Source: Macrococcoides psychrotolerans (lineage in GTDB: Bacteria; Bacillota; Bacilli; Staphylococcales; Staphylococcaceae). Taken from it: a stretch of 64,000 nt of DNA. The translations under genes were made by a program, and so were the position numbers. The DNA lies in assembly GCF_038095555.1 (NCBI RefSeq), contig NZ_CP124591.1, positions 124,001 through 188,000 of the forward strand, written 5' to 3'. The notes beneath the pieces were generated by a model that worked only from the letters and a program-made list of their open reading frames with translations, was not told where the DNA came from and made no database searches. Below are positions 8,430 to 17,858 of the stretch, one piece after another (the first letter of the stretch is position 1; every line of letters begins with the position of its first letter).

Positions 8430-10181
8430 ATGTTTAGTTTGTTTATTCTATTGTTAGAGCGTGTTGGATTGATTATTATTGTCGCATATTTATTGATGAA
8501 CGTCCCTTACTTTAAGAAGATGATGTCTGAACGCTCAAAGTTATCTTCTCAAATACAATTATTAATCGTATTTGGTTTATTTGCAGCTGTATCCAACTTT
8601 ACAGGTGTTGAAATACGTAATAATGAAATATTATCAAGCCAGATATTCAGTAGGATATCAGACGATGCAGTTATTGCGAATACACGCGTACTTACAATAA
8701 GTGTTGCGGGCTTAATAGGTGGACCTATTGTCGGTATCGGAGTTGGGATTGTATCAGGAATTACTCGTTATCTAATTGGTGGGATAGATGCATATACATA
8801 TGTTGTATCATCGGCACTTATTGGTCTTGCTTCGGGGTATTTCGGTTATCGTGCGATGAAAAATAATCGTTATCCTAATGTCTTTACTGGAGTAATACTC
8901 GGTGCAATTATGGAAGTTATTCAGATGATCTGTATCATTGTTTTTGCTTCGAATACAGAATATGCCTTAGATATTGTGAAACTCATTGCTTTACCGATGA
9001 TACTGATTAATAGTTTGGGTGTTGCTATATTCTTGTCCATTATTATTTCTACAATTCAGCAGGAACAACGTATGCGTGCTGTACAGACGCATGATGTATT
9101 GAACCTGGCGAATCAAACATTACCTTATTTCAGAGCTGGATTGAATGAAGTATCTGCGACACAGGCAGCGCAAATTATAAAAGACTTAATGAAAGTATCG
9201 GCTGTATCAATCACTAATAAGACGGATATATTAGCGCACGTCGGAGCAGCAAGTGATCATCATGTGCCGCGCAAGAAAATTATTACTGACCTGTCGAAAC
9301 AAGTTATTAAATCCGGTGAAATTAAAGAAGCACATAATAGGCATGAAATTGGTTGTACGCATCCTGGATGCCCGCTTGAAGGTGCGATTGTTATCCCTTT
9401 ATACGTACATAACGAAGTAACAGGCACATTAAAACTGTACTTTACCGATAGCAATAAATTAACTTATGTCGAACGACGCCTTGCTGAAGGATTAGCGAAT
9501 ATATTCTCAAGTCAGATTGAACTCGGTGAAATAGAAACGCAATCTAAATTATTGAAAGACGCGGAAATTAAATCATTACAAGCACAAGTGAATCCACATT
9601 TTTTCTTTAATGCGATGAATACAATATCAGCGCTTATCCGTGTAGATAGCGAGAAAGCAAGAGAACTTCTGCTTAATTTAAGTAACTTTTTCCGTTCGAA
9701 TTTACAAGGCGCAAAAAGTACGAGCATCACAATTGAAAAAGAAATTCAACAAGTAGAAGCTTATTTATCGCTGGAACAAGCACGATTTCCCGAACGTTTT
9801 AACATTCATTTTGATATAGATGAAGGGTTAAAGTATGCAAAAGTGCCGCCATTTATCATTCAAATATTAGTTGAAAACGCATTTAAACATGCGTTTCATA
9901 ATAGAAAGTCTGGTAACGATGTTTACGTAAAGGTGAAAGAAGGACATCAAACAATTGAAATATCAGTAGAAGATAATGGATTTGGTATTCCGGAAGAAAA
10001 ACGCGTGCATATCGGACACAATGAAGTTGCGTCTACTTCCGGGACCGGGAGCGCACTTGAGAACTTAAATAAACGTCTTATTGGATTGTATAATAGCAAT
10101 GCGCGACTGAATTTCACGACAAGTGATACAGGTACTAAATTTTATACATCTATACCTTTAGAGAGGGAGGAAGATGCATGA
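8430..10181 (+). CDS. lytS: Sensor histidine kinase LytS
   Basis: LytS senses changes in membrane potential or related metabolic signals and phosphorylates LytR to control the lrgAB genes. The 583-residue protein has an N-terminal 5TM-LYT membrane domain (about residues 1-210), a GAF-like domain (about 225-365), the histidine kinase box with phospho-acceptor His in VNPHFFFNAMNT, and an ATP-binding domain with ENAFKHA and DNGFGIP. The start has GGAGG 7 bases upstream. The stop overlaps lytR by 4 bases, so the two-component pair is translationally coupled, and lrgAB lies immediately downstream as in staphylococci. Confidence 0.95.
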   Translation: MFSLFILLLERVGLIIIVAYLLMNVPYFKKMMSERSKLSSQIQLLIVFGLFAAVSNFTGVEIRNNEILSSQIFSRISDDAVIANTRVLTISVAGLIGGPIVGIGVGIVSGITRYLIGGIDAYTYVVSSALIGLASGYFGYRAMKNNRYPNVFTGVILGAIMEVIQMICIIVFASNTEYALDIVKLIALPMILINSLGVAIFLSIIISTIQQEQRMRAVQTHDVLNLANQTLPYFRAGLNEVSATQAAQIIKDLMKVSAVSITNKTDILAHVGAASDHHVPRKKIITDLSKQVIKSGEIKEAHNRHEIGCTHPGCPLEGAIVIPLYVHNEVTGTLKLYFTDSNKLTYVERRLAEGLANIFSSQIELGEIETQSKLLKDAEIKSLQAQVNPHFFFNAMNTISALIRVDSEKARELLLNLSNFFRSNLQGAKSTSITIEKEIQQVEAYLSLEQARFPERFNIHFDIDEGLKYAKVPPFIIQILVENAFKHAFHNRKSGNDVYVKVKEGHQTIEISVEDNGFGIPEEKRVHIGHNEVASTSGTGSALENLNKRLIGLYNSNARLNFTTSDTGTKFYTSIPLEREEDA

Positions 10182-10888
10182 GAATATTAGTTGTAGATGA
10201 TGAACCCCTGGCAAGAAATGAATTACGTTACTTACTCAATAACATTGATGGTACATTAGTTATTGATGAAGCGGATTCTATAGAAGAAACATTGACCTCA
10301 TTATTATCAGAAACGTATGAATTGTTGTTTTTGGATATCAATTTGATTGATGAAAGTGGCCTTGAACTTGCTGAAAAGATTAACAAGATGAAGCATCCGC
10401 CTAAGATTGTCTTTGCTACAGCACATGATAGTTTTGCTGTGAAGGCGTTTGAATTGAATGCATTAGATTATATATTAAAACCATTCGAACAAAAGCGTAT
10501 TGAGGCAGCACTTAATAAAGCAAAAGTCTCATCTATAAACACAAATCAAGAGTCGAAATTGCCAACCTTATCGATACAGATCGATGACAAAATCTATGTC
10601 ATTAATATACAGGATATTATCGCCTTGTATGTAGAAGAAGGGCAATTAAATATCGTCACTGTAAACTCAGAATATGCGATTCATGAACCATTAAGTGCAT
10701 TTGAAAAGAAGCTTCCAGAGAATGTATTTATGCGCATACATCGATCTAGTATTATTAACAAGCATCATATTAAGTCAGCAGAACAATGGTTTAATTACAC
10801 CTATCAAGTGAAGTTGACGAAAGACATAAAATTACAGGTTTCAAGATCATATATAAAGCAATTTAAGCACGAAATAGGACTCGAATAA
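10178..10888 (+). CDS. lytR: Response regulator LytR (LytTR DNA-binding domain)
   Basis: The 236-residue regulator has a receiver domain with DDEP at residues 7-10, the phospho-acceptor Asp53 in LLFLDINL and a K in LKPFE. A C-terminal LytTR DNA-binding domain covers about residues 130-235 (VFMRIHRSSIINKHHI). LytTR proteins bind tandem 9-bp direct repeats, and a repeat pair with the right spacing lies just downstream of this gene, before lrgA. Its stop codon is inside the terminator hairpin that separates lytSR from lrgAB. Confidence 0.95.
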   Translation: MRILVVDDEPLARNELRYLLNNIDGTLVIDEADSIEETLTSLLSETYELLFLDINLIDESGLELAEKINKMKHPPKIVFATAHDSFAVKAFELNALDYILKPFEQKRIEAALNKAKVSSINTNQESKLPTLSIQIDDKIYVINIQDIIALYVEEGQLNIVTVNSEYAIHEPLSAFEKKLPENVFMRIHRSSIINKHHIKSAEQWFNYTYQVKLTKDIKLQVSRSYIKQFKHEIGLE

Positions 10889-10906
10889 TTTGAGTCCTAT
10901 TTTTTT
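10874..10906 (+). terminator. Terminator of lytSR
   Basis: ATAGGACTC (10874-10882) pairs with GAGTCCTAT (10892-10900), followed by TTTTTT. The stem includes the lytR stop codon. Confidence 0.88.
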
Positions 10907-10975
10907 GCATTTCAGCATATGATTTTTGCATTTCATCGTGAAAGCTCTCACAAATCAATGTTTAAGCGGTATGAT
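10902..10975 (+). promoter_or_regulatory. lrgAB promoter with candidate LytR direct repeats
   Basis: TTTTTGCATTTCA occurs twice, at 10902-10914 and 10923-10935, exactly 21 bp apart (two helical turns), as expected for a LytTR dimer site. A TATGAT -10 box lies at 10970-10975 with no good -35, which fits an activator-dependent promoter. The first copy partly uses the T-tract of the lytR terminator. Confidence 0.5.
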
Positions 10976-11008
10976 GTACTCAAGATAAAATACGGGAGGT
11001 CATTTAAA

Positions 11009-11428
11009 ATGACAAAAGAAAAAACATATAATTTCTTTCATCAAGTATCAGTAATCTCAGTTGTGTTACTTATTTCCAAGATGATTGAAAGCTTCATGCC
11101 AATTCCAATGCCTGCATCAGTTATCGGACTTATACTGCTCTTCATCTGTTTATGTACTGGAATTATAAAGCTCGGGCAAGTAGAAACCGTTGGAACCGCA
11201 CTTACAGATAATATCGGACTGTTGTTCGTACCAGCAGGAATCTCAGTAGTAAAATCATTAGGACTAATAGCTGAAAATCCAATATTAATATTAGGTCTGA
11301 TCTTTATCTCAACCTTATTATTACTATTATGTACAGGATTCTTCTCTCAGATAATCGTGAAGATGACAGAATCAAAAGTAGAAGAGCCAAAAGAAACAAA
11401 AAACTTAAAAGGAATAGAGGTGCGCTAA
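11009..11428 (+). CDS. lrgA: Antiholin-like membrane protein LrgA
   Basis: LrgA is a small holin-like membrane protein, of the CidA/LrgA family, that works with LrgB in murein hydrolase control and, in some species, pyruvate movement. I start it at the ATG at 11009, which has GGGAGG 9 bases upstream; the frame is open further back to 10919, but that extension is not hydrophobic and has no ribosome site. The 139 residues contain four membrane segments and the family motifs PIPMPASVIGL and NIGLLFVPAGI. It is followed one base later by lrgB. Confidence 0.93.
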   Translation: MTKEKTYNFFHQVSVISVVLLISKMIESFMPIPMPASVIGLILLFICLCTGIIKLGQVETVGTALTDNIGLLFVPAGISVVKSLGLIAENPILILGLIFISTLLLLLCTGFFSQIIVKMTESKVEEPKETKNLKGIEVR

Positions 11429-11429
11429 T

Positions 11430-12137
11430 ATGACATTACTTGACCATTTAGGTATTAACTCTGTATACTTCGGAATATTATTAACGATATTACCTTTTAT
11501 GTTAGGTCAATATTTATTCAAAAAAACAAATGGCTTTTTCTTATTTGCACCACTCTTTGTCGGAATGGTGTTCGGGATTGCATTCTTATCTATAACAGGT
11601 ATCAGCTATGACACCTATAGTAAAGGTGGAAGTATTATTAGCTTCTTCTTAGAACCTGCAACGATTTGCTTCGCGATTCCTCTTTATAAAAAGCGCGACG
11701 TATTACAAAAGTATTGGTTACATATCATCGGTGGTCTGTCACTTGGTACAGCGGCTGCGATGTTAGGTATATATGGAGTAGCAAAACTATTTGGATTTGG
11801 TACACAGATTATTGCATCAATGTTACCTCAAGCAGCAACAACAGCAATCGCTTTACCAGTATCTGCTGGTATTGGTGGGGTGCCAGAACTGACATCATTG
11901 GCAGTTATTCTAAATGCAGTGATTATTTATGCCCTAGGAAATAAAATGCTGCGTTTCTTCAAAATCTCTAATCCAATTGCAAGAGGTCTTGCACTTGGTA
12001 CGAGCGGACACGCACTAGGGGTGTCAGCAGCAACAGAACTAGGAGAAACGGAAACGTCTATGGCAAGTATCGCACTCGTTCTTGTAGGTGTTGTAGTGGT
12101 TGTTATCGTTCCGATATTAACAAGTATTCTCCTTTAA
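11430..12137 (+). CDS. lrgB: Antiholin-like membrane protein LrgB
   Basis: LrgB (CidB/LrgB family) is a polytopic membrane partner of LrgA. The 235 residues show several hydrophobic helices and the family motifs FFLEPATICFAIPLY, LPQAATTAIALP and GTSGHALGVSAA. A GAGGTG ribosome site overlaps the end of lrgA. The operon is closed by the terminator at 12179, so lytSR and lrgAB form a complete, adjacent sensor and effector unit. Confidence 0.95.
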   Translation: MTLLDHLGINSVYFGILLTILPFMLGQYLFKKTNGFFLFAPLFVGMVFGIAFLSITGISYDTYSKGGSIISFFLEPATICFAIPLYKKRDVLQKYWLHIIGGLSLGTAAAMLGIYGVAKLFGFGTQIIASMLPQAATTAIALPVSAGIGGVPELTSLAVILNAVIIYALGNKMLRFFKISNPIARGLALGTSGHALGVSAATELGETETSMASIALVLVGVVVVVIVPILTSILL

Positions 12138-12178
12138 CAATTAGATATAAAAATTAAAAATATATCATCAATTCACAC

Positions 12179-12206
12179 ACCGAGACAAATATGTCTCGGT
12201 TTTTTT
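12179..12206 (+). terminator. Terminator of lrgAB
   Basis: ACCGAGACA (12179-12187) and TGTCTCGGT (12192-12200) form a 9-bp stem with a 4-base loop, followed by TTTTTT. Confidence 0.92.
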
Positions 12207-12276
12207 AGGTGGAAATTCTTATGCAAAATTAAAATAAGTAGTATGATATGAATAGACATATATCAGGAGGTAGGCA

Positions 12277-13326
12277 ATGTTTTTAGCGTGGAAAGAAGTG
12301 ATACATAACAAATTGAAATTTAGTCTGATTATCGGTGTACTCGTGCTTGTGTCCTATTTGCTGTTTTTAATTTCTGGTCTTTCTAATGGACTTATGGGAA
12401 TGAACCGTGAAGCTATTGACACATGGAATCCTGACGCGGTGATTGTGACAAAAGAATCAAATCAGAACGTTGCGCAGTCGATTATGGATGAAGATGCTAT
12501 AGAGGGTAAATTTGATAAAGTCGCAGGTGTAAAAAATTTACCTGTCATTATTGCTAAAGGCAATAATAAACAGAATACATTGCTATTTGGAATAAAGAAA
12601 AATGAGTTTTTAAAACCAAAAGTGACAGAAGGAAAACTGTTTAATAAAAACTTTGAAGTCGTTGCCAATGATTCCCTTAAAACGAAAGGATTTAAGCTTG
12701 GTGACACGCTAGATATCGCAGGGAGCGATGAAGATTTAAAGATTGTCGGTTTTACTCAAAACTCAAAGTATAATGCTGCAGCAGTATTATATGCGAATGA
12801 TGCTACATTAGACCAGTTATCTATGAATAAATTAAAAGGTAAAGAAAATGCATTCTTTGTTAAAGATAAAGCGTTTAAAGATAAAGTGATCGATAACGAT
12901 CTACAAATGATTGAGAAAGAAAATTTTATCAAAAAGCTTCCTGGATACACAGAACAAAAGTTGACTTTGGATATTATGAGTTATTTCTTATTTGCGATAT
13001 CAGCATTTATTATCGGTATATTCTTATATGTCATTACAATCCAGAAAGAGCCTGTCTTTGGTTTGCTTAAAGCGCAAGGCATTAGCAACAGTTTTCTCGC
13101 AAAATCATTAATGATTCAAACACTTATTCTATCAATTATCGCAGTATTGATTGCCTTATTGCTGACGATAGGTACAGCTATGATTATACCTGACGTGGTG
13201 CCGATCAAGTTTGAATGGGATAAAATCGCAATCTTTGGATTAACAATTATGATTACAGCAATCATCGGTGGACTCTTCTCGATTCGCTCAATTCGAAAAG
13301 TAGATCCCCTTAAGACGATAGAGTAG
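12277..13326 (+). CDS. FtsX-type ABC permease, HrtB-like
   Basis: The 349-residue membrane protein has one N-terminal helix (about residues 14-36), an extracytoplasmic domain of about 190 residues and three C-terminal helices, the MacB/FtsX permease plan. Size and segments such as KLAWKE-like MFLAWKEV and GxKxGDTL match HrtB, the permease that expels toxic haem in S. aureus. Here the permease gene precedes the ATPase gene, as in Lactococcus hrtBA, and no HssRS sensor pair is adjacent, so haem export is likely but not established. It has AGGAGG upstream and lies 10 bases before its ATPase. Confidence 0.72.
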   Translation: MFLAWKEVIHNKLKFSLIIGVLVLVSYLLFLISGLSNGLMGMNREAIDTWNPDAVIVTKESNQNVAQSIMDEDAIEGKFDKVAGVKNLPVIIAKGNNKQNTLLFGIKKNEFLKPKVTEGKLFNKNFEVVANDSLKTKGFKLGDTLDIAGSDEDLKIVGFTQNSKYNAAAVLYANDATLDQLSMNKLKGKENAFFVKDKAFKDKVIDNDLQMIEKENFIKKLPGYTEQKLTLDIMSYFLFAISAFIIGIFLYVITIQKEPVFGLLKAQGISNSFLAKSLMIQTLILSIIAVLIALLLTIGTAMIIPDVVPIKFEWDKIAIFGLTIMITAIIGGLFSIRSIRKVDPLKTIE

Positions 13327-13336
13327 GAGGGATAAT

Positions 13337-14002
13337 ATGATTCTTGAAATGAAACAAGTGCGTAAAAGCTTTGGTAAAGAGCAAACATATGTTGAGGCGT
13401 TGAAACCAGTAGATTTTAGTATAGATAAAGGGAAGCTCGTTGCAATTATCGGACCATCAGGTTCTGGAAAGAGCACATTATTGACGATTGCAGGTTTGCT
13501 TCAAGGTCCTACAGAAGGTGAGATAATCATCAACGGAAAAGATGTTTCAAGCTTTAGTGAAAAGAAGCGCTCCAAAGTAAGATTGAACGAAATTGGATTT
13601 ATTCTTCAAGCTTCTAACTTAGTGCCTTTCTTAAAAGTAAAAGATCAATTTAAATTGCTGGATAAAGTAAAGAAAGATCATATGTCTGAGGGAGAGTTAA
13701 AGCATGAGCTTGAACATCTTGGTTTAAGTAAAGTGTTGAATCAATTACCAAATGAACTCTCAGGCGGTCAGAGACAGCGCGTGGCAATCTTAAAAGCATT
13801 ATATACAAACCCTTCAATTATACTAGCAGATGAACCGACAGCAAGTTTGGACGGCGAGAAAGCCATAGAAGTAATCAAGTTATTAAGAGAAGAAGTGAAA
13901 TCAAAAGATAAAGCAGGTATCGTTGTAACACATGACCATCGTTTATTAGAATATTTCGATGAAATTTATGAAATGAATGATGGAAAACTGACAAGGAAAT
14001 AA
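13337..14002 (+). CDS. ABC transporter ATP-binding protein, HrtA/LolD-like
   Basis: The 221-residue ATPase has Walker A GPSGSGKST, the Q-loop segment FILQASNLVPFLKV, signature LSGGQRQRV, Walker B IILADEPTASLD and switch His in VVTHDHR. The phrase QASNLVPFLKV and the ending resemble S. aureus HrtA. It pairs with the FtsX-type permease directly upstream in a MacB-like mechanotransmission exporter at the cytoplasmic membrane. The substrate, haem, is inferred from this resemblance only. Confidence 0.8.
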   Translation: MILEMKQVRKSFGKEQTYVEALKPVDFSIDKGKLVAIIGPSGSGKSTLLTIAGLLQGPTEGEIIINGKDVSSFSEKKRSKVRLNEIGFILQASNLVPFLKVKDQFKLLDKVKKDHMSEGELKHELEHLGLSKVLNQLPNELSGGQRQRVAILKALYTNPSIILADEPTASLDGEKAIEVIKLLREEVKSKDKAGIVVTHDHRLLEYFDEIYEMNDGKLTRK

Positions 14003-14009
14003 CCATAAA

Positions 14010-14044
14010 AATAATCCATAAGCGATTTAAGCTTATGGATTATT
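14010..14044. terminator. Bidirectional terminator between hrtA-like and yitT-like genes
   Basis: AATAATCCATAAGC (14010-14023) pairs perfectly over 14 bp with 14031-14044, with a 7-base loop. It separates convergent genes, with A-rich and T-rich flanks on each side. Confidence 0.8.
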
Positions 14045-14048
14045 TTAT

Positions 14049-14882
14049 TTAACTATTTCTCGCAAAATTGCCATGGACTTCTGTCGTTTGGTATACATTA
14101 ATAAAGCATTTAGGATCATTCTCTTTTGCGATACGAATCACTTCAGGCAACTCATAACGAGTGAGCACCATCGTAATCATATGCTGCTTATTGTTAGAGT
14201 AACCCCCTATTACTTCAGTGATGGTGATACCGCGATAAATTTCGTCGATTAGTCCTTGTTTAACAGCATTGACGTTAGACGTTACAATTGTAGCAGTCAG
14301 CTTGATATGAGAAGTGAAAATCATATCAACGGTCTTACCCGTTATATAAATAGATAATAGGGTTAATAGAGCAATATTCCAGTTAAAGAAGAAACCAGAG
14401 CAAAGAATGATGATACCATTTAATATTGTCATGACTAGCCCTATAGACATATTACTATGCTGGCTAATAATCATGGCAACAATATCCATGCCGCCAGTAG
14501 TACCAGAATGCTTTAATATGATACCAACCCCGATGCCGACTAAGACGCCGCCGAATATAACATTCACAAAAAGTTCATGAGAGACTTTAGTGATAGGTAT
14601 AAATGTCATAAAGAGAGAGATAAATATTACGCTGAGTACAGTATTAGCAATAATAGAACGATTTAATTTCCATATCCCAAGAAATATCAGGGGTATGTTG
14701 AGCAGTAAATTTAAGACTCCTGCATCAAAATTTGTTAATATATGCAGCAACAATGCAATACCACTGACACCACTACTAAGCACTCCGTGAGGTAATAAGA
14801 ACAAATTGAATGCTACTGCAATTAGAAATGAACCTATTATTGTAATGATTAATTTAAATAGAATATGATTTTGATACTTCAT
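14049..14882 (-). CDS. YitT family membrane protein with DUF2179 domain
   Basis: The 277-residue protein has five or six membrane segments over residues 10-195, with the glycine-rich family segments SSGVSGIALL and GSSGGMD-like KHSGTTGGMDI. A C-terminal cytoplasmic DUF2179 domain of about 75 residues (GITITEVIGGYSNNKQHMITMVL) follows. YitT/YpjC-type proteins are widespread in Firmicutes and their transport role is not settled. It is monocistronic and convergent with the ABC pair. Confidence 0.85.
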   Translation of the reverse strand: MKYQNHILFKLIITIIGSFLIAVAFNLFLLPHGVLSSGVSGIALLLHILTNFDAGVLNLLLNIPLIFLGIWKLNRSIIANTVLSVIFISLFMTFIPITKVSHELFVNVIFGGVLVGIGVGIILKHSGTTGGMDIVAMIISQHSNMSIGLVMTILNGIIILCSGFFFNWNIALLTLLSIYITGKTVDMIFTSHIKLTATIVTSNVNAVKQGLIDEIYRGITITEVIGGYSNNKQHMITMVLTRYELPEVIRIAKENDPKCFINVYQTTEVHGNFARNS

Positions 14883-14938
14883 TAAAAAACCCTTTCCTAC
14901 ATAATAATTACTATTATAACAAAGTACATATAGCTATA

Positions 14939-14971
14939 AAAGCTCGAACAGCAGTTCACTGTCCGAGCTTT
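14939..14971 (-). terminator. Terminator after the yhgE-type gene
   Basis: AAAGCTCG (14939-14946) pairs with CGAGCTTT (14964-14971), extended by inner ACAG/CTGT pairing across a mismatch. Read on the minus strand it follows the stop codon at 14980 and ends in a short T stretch. Confidence 0.65.
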
Positions 14972-14979
14972 AATATAAT

Positions 14980-17844
14980 TTATTCAACAAGATTACTTGC
15001 TTTACTTCTTGCATAAAACCCTTTTTTAATCGGTTCAAATCTAGGTTTGAGTGCTAAGCCAAATGCAAACGTTAAGCCAGCAATTAAATAGAGCATACCG
15101 AGTTTAGTGAATGCAATTTCAGGAACAATTCCTCCGACCGCTTCACGTAGCAAATCTACAGCATAGGTGAATGGTAAGAATGGATGGATTGTCTGGAAGA
15201 ATTTAGGTGTGACTTGAATCGGAAATGTACCCCCGCCTCCTGCAATTTGCAATACCATAATAACGATTGCGATAGCTTTACCGATATTTCCTAATAAACT
15301 CACAAGAGTATAGACCATTATTGTAAATGCAAGTCCCACAAGTATTGCGAATAGAACATTGTATACCGGATGCTTAGCATAAGCATCCAGAATAAAGAAA
15401 TTACCTAAGACTACAATTGTAGATTGAGCAACGCTCAGTAATAAGAATAAGATCATACGCCCTAAATATAATTCTCTAAGTGAGAATTTACCGATGAGAG
15501 ATTTATCTTTAAGTTCAGTCGTCAATAAGTTACCACTTAAGAGCGCACCTACCCATAAAGCGAGTGCTGTATAGAATGGAGCACTTGCAGACCCATAGTT
15601 TGGAATAGGGAATACTTGTGTTTCATCTAGTTGTATCGGTTCAGCAAAGTAATCAGATTGATCTTCAAGGTCATTGCGTAATAATTTGATTAATTTGTTG
15701 AACGTATCATTTTTATCAAGCTCTCTAAACTTATCAGCAGCTTGTTTAATTTCTTTTTCGATACCTGGTAGTTCTTCATTCGAGAATACCGCAAGTTCAT
15801 GAATCTTATCTTGTGCACCTGGTAAGTTGTTCTGTAATAACTTTGAAGCTTCATTGTACTTAGCCATTACACTTGGCAAATCTTTTGCAGCAAAGTTACT
15901 TAGACGATTTAGATCTCCTAGTACAGACGGGAGCTCGCTTTCTACAAAATTTGATGCTTCTCCGACTTTAGATTTAAAGGTAGGGAAGTTAGCCTGAGCT
16001 GTCTGGTTAATACGGCTGAATTTTTGTTCTAATGCCGGAAGTTCAGCATTAATCGTTAACAGTGTCTCGTGTGCATTACTTGTTATTTGAACAGCATCAG
16101 CCAGTATTCGATCTACATCATTCGCAAATTGGCTAGCGTTTGATAGCTTCCCAGCTATCGTATCCAGGTTGCTGTCAATAGAGGCTAATCCATCTGTAAG
16201 AATTTGCTTCATATCAGCACTTGCAAATGCTTCAAGTGACGAGAGTGCTTTTAAAGCGTTTTGGATAGCACTATTGTCAAAACTTACTTTACCATTACCT
16301 CGTGCACCATTTAAAGTTGTGTCTAGTGATGCATTAAGTTTTGTCAAAGCATCGATAGATTGATTTAACTGTGCATTAATCTTTGATGTATCCCCAAGTC
16401 CAAGCTTTTCAGCCTGATTCATCAGTTTGATCACTTCATTATAGTAAGCGATAGATTGTTCTAAATTATGTTTATACACTTCAATATTTTTGGCAAGAAC
16501 CTCAGAACTTCCTGGGCTTTGTTTGCTCAGTTCATCAAGCTGATTGATAGTATCTTGCGTCGCTGCAGCTTCTTCTTTCGTTAACTCACTGATGGCAAGC
16601 AACCCATCATTTAATGCTTGTTTAGCAGGTAATAGATCTGGTTTTTTTAAAGCTTCTGTCTGTTTTGCTTCCTCTTTAACATTTTTTTCGCTTGAGGGTT
16701 GTTCTATTGTTGCATTTTCTGAAGATGCTTGTTCAGAAGAAGGTTCTTCACCTGAAGGTAGAGATGTCTCTGTGCTATTTTTAGTCTTAGATTCGGTACT
16801 ATTTTCTAGTAATCGTTCGGCTTCACCTGCTGCACCTTGTACACCTTGTGTTACGTTTTGAGCATTACTAATTTTTTCATGTACTCCGGGCATTGCACCT
16901 TGTGCACCAGTGATTGCACTTTGAGCTGTGCTCGTAGCCTGAATGCCTTTAGCGACAGCATCATTGATTTGTGGGAACTTTTGCTCAATAGTATTTGCTT
17001 TTTGTAGCGCATTTTCAATTTGGGGCATATTGTTATTAATATTGATGATCATTTGCCCAGCAGCGTTAATATCTGCGGCATGCTCATTTGCTTTAATTAA
17101 TTTTCCCGCACCATCATTGATTTTGCCTTCAAACTCACTGAGTTGATAGAACTCATCAGCGTATTTTGTAATATCACCTTGATGGCTATCAATTTTATTG
17201 ACTGTTTTTTTAAATTTTTGCATCTCAGGAATTGCTTTTTCTGCTTCATATACTGAGTTTTCAATTTTATGGTAAAGTGGTAATTTATCTTCTATCTTAA
17301 TTCCAACACGATTACTTTCATCGAGTAGCGCTTTTGTTGCACTATCTACAAATTTTTCGTTCAGTGATTGTGTGATGGCTGTTGCCCCTGCGTTAGTCAT
17401 TTTAGGTGCAATGGCATTAATTTTTTGATTCACTTTATAATCGATATGTGCACGTTTTGGCTTTTTGCGAAGTATACTCGTAACGTCATCTGAGAAATGC
17501 TTTGGAATATGAATGATAGCATAGTAATTCCCATATTCTAGCTGTTTATTCGCTTCTTTTAAATCTTCTGTAAATACCCATCCGAACTTTTTATTTTCTT
17601 TTAAGTTGGTGACGAGTTGATTACCGACATTTACTTTCTTGCCTTGGACCTCTGCGCCAGTATCGTGGTTAATGACAGCAACCTTTAAATATTCTGTATT
17701 GGAGTATGGATCCCAAGAAGACTTCAAATTAAACCACGCATAAAACGACGGTAAGATTGATAATCCAAGTAATAGTATGATAAACGAAGGTGTACGTTTA
17801 ATGTTTTTTAAATCATGTAAAAAGAGTTGAAAGGCGTTTTTCAT
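14980..17844 (-). CDS. YhgE/Pip domain membrane protein
   Basis: The 954-residue protein has an N-terminal membrane helix (about residues 18-38) and the typical YhgE/Pip segment SILPSFYAWFNLKSSWDPY. A very long extracellular helical and coiled-coil region (about residues 180-770) follows, including a Ser/Glu-rich linker near residues 335-385, and then five or six C-terminal helices of ABC-2 type. Relatives include phage infection protein Pip and the T7SS component EsaA in overall plan. No type VII genes lie nearby, so a YhgE-type role, possibly in lipid or peptide export, is the safer call. It is transcribed alone, with an inverted-repeat element in its promoter region. Confidence 0.85.
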   Translation of the reverse strand: MKNAFQLFLHDLKNIKRTPSFIILLLGLSILPSFYAWFNLKSSWDPYSNTEYLKVAVINHDTGAEVQGKKVNVGNQLVTNLKENKKFGWVFTEDLKEANKQLEYGNYYAIIHIPKHFSDDVTSILRKKPKRAHIDYKVNQKINAIAPKMTNAGATAITQSLNEKFVDSATKALLDESNRVGIKIEDKLPLYHKIENSVYEAEKAIPEMQKFKKTVNKIDSHQGDITKYADEFYQLSEFEGKINDGAGKLIKANEHAADINAAGQMIININNNMPQIENALQKANTIEQKFPQINDAVAKGIQATSTAQSAITGAQGAMPGVHEKISNAQNVTQGVQGAAGEAERLLENSTESKTKNSTETSLPSGEEPSSEQASSENATIEQPSSEKNVKEEAKQTEALKKPDLLPAKQALNDGLLAISELTKEEAAATQDTINQLDELSKQSPGSSEVLAKNIEVYKHNLEQSIAYYNEVIKLMNQAEKLGLGDTSKINAQLNQSIDALTKLNASLDTTLNGARGNGKVSFDNSAIQNALKALSSLEAFASADMKQILTDGLASIDSNLDTIAGKLSNASQFANDVDRILADAVQITSNAHETLLTINAELPALEQKFSRINQTAQANFPTFKSKVGEASNFVESELPSVLGDLNRLSNFAAKDLPSVMAKYNEASKLLQNNLPGAQDKIHELAVFSNEELPGIEKEIKQAADKFRELDKNDTFNKLIKLLRNDLEDQSDYFAEPIQLDETQVFPIPNYGSASAPFYTALALWVGALLSGNLLTTELKDKSLIGKFSLRELYLGRMILFLLLSVAQSTIVVLGNFFILDAYAKHPVYNVLFAILVGLAFTIMVYTLVSLLGNIGKAIAIVIMVLQIAGGGGTFPIQVTPKFFQTIHPFLPFTYAVDLLREAVGGIVPEIAFTKLGMLYLIAGLTFAFGLALKPRFEPIKKGFYARSKASNLVE

Positions 17845-17858
17845 CTAATCTCCTTCTT

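Noticed and set aside
10919..11008. N-terminal extension of lrgA
   Set aside because: It lacks a ribosome site, is not conserved in character with LrgA, and lies over the promoter and repeat region.
16544..16861. Open frame on the plus strand opposite the yhgE-type gene
   Set aside because: It mirrors the Ser/Glu-rich linker of the real gene and has no start signal.
14980..17844. EsaA of a type VII secretion system
   Set aside because: The overall plan is similar, but no EsxA, EssB or EssC genes are near and the N-terminal signature is of the YhgE/Pip type.
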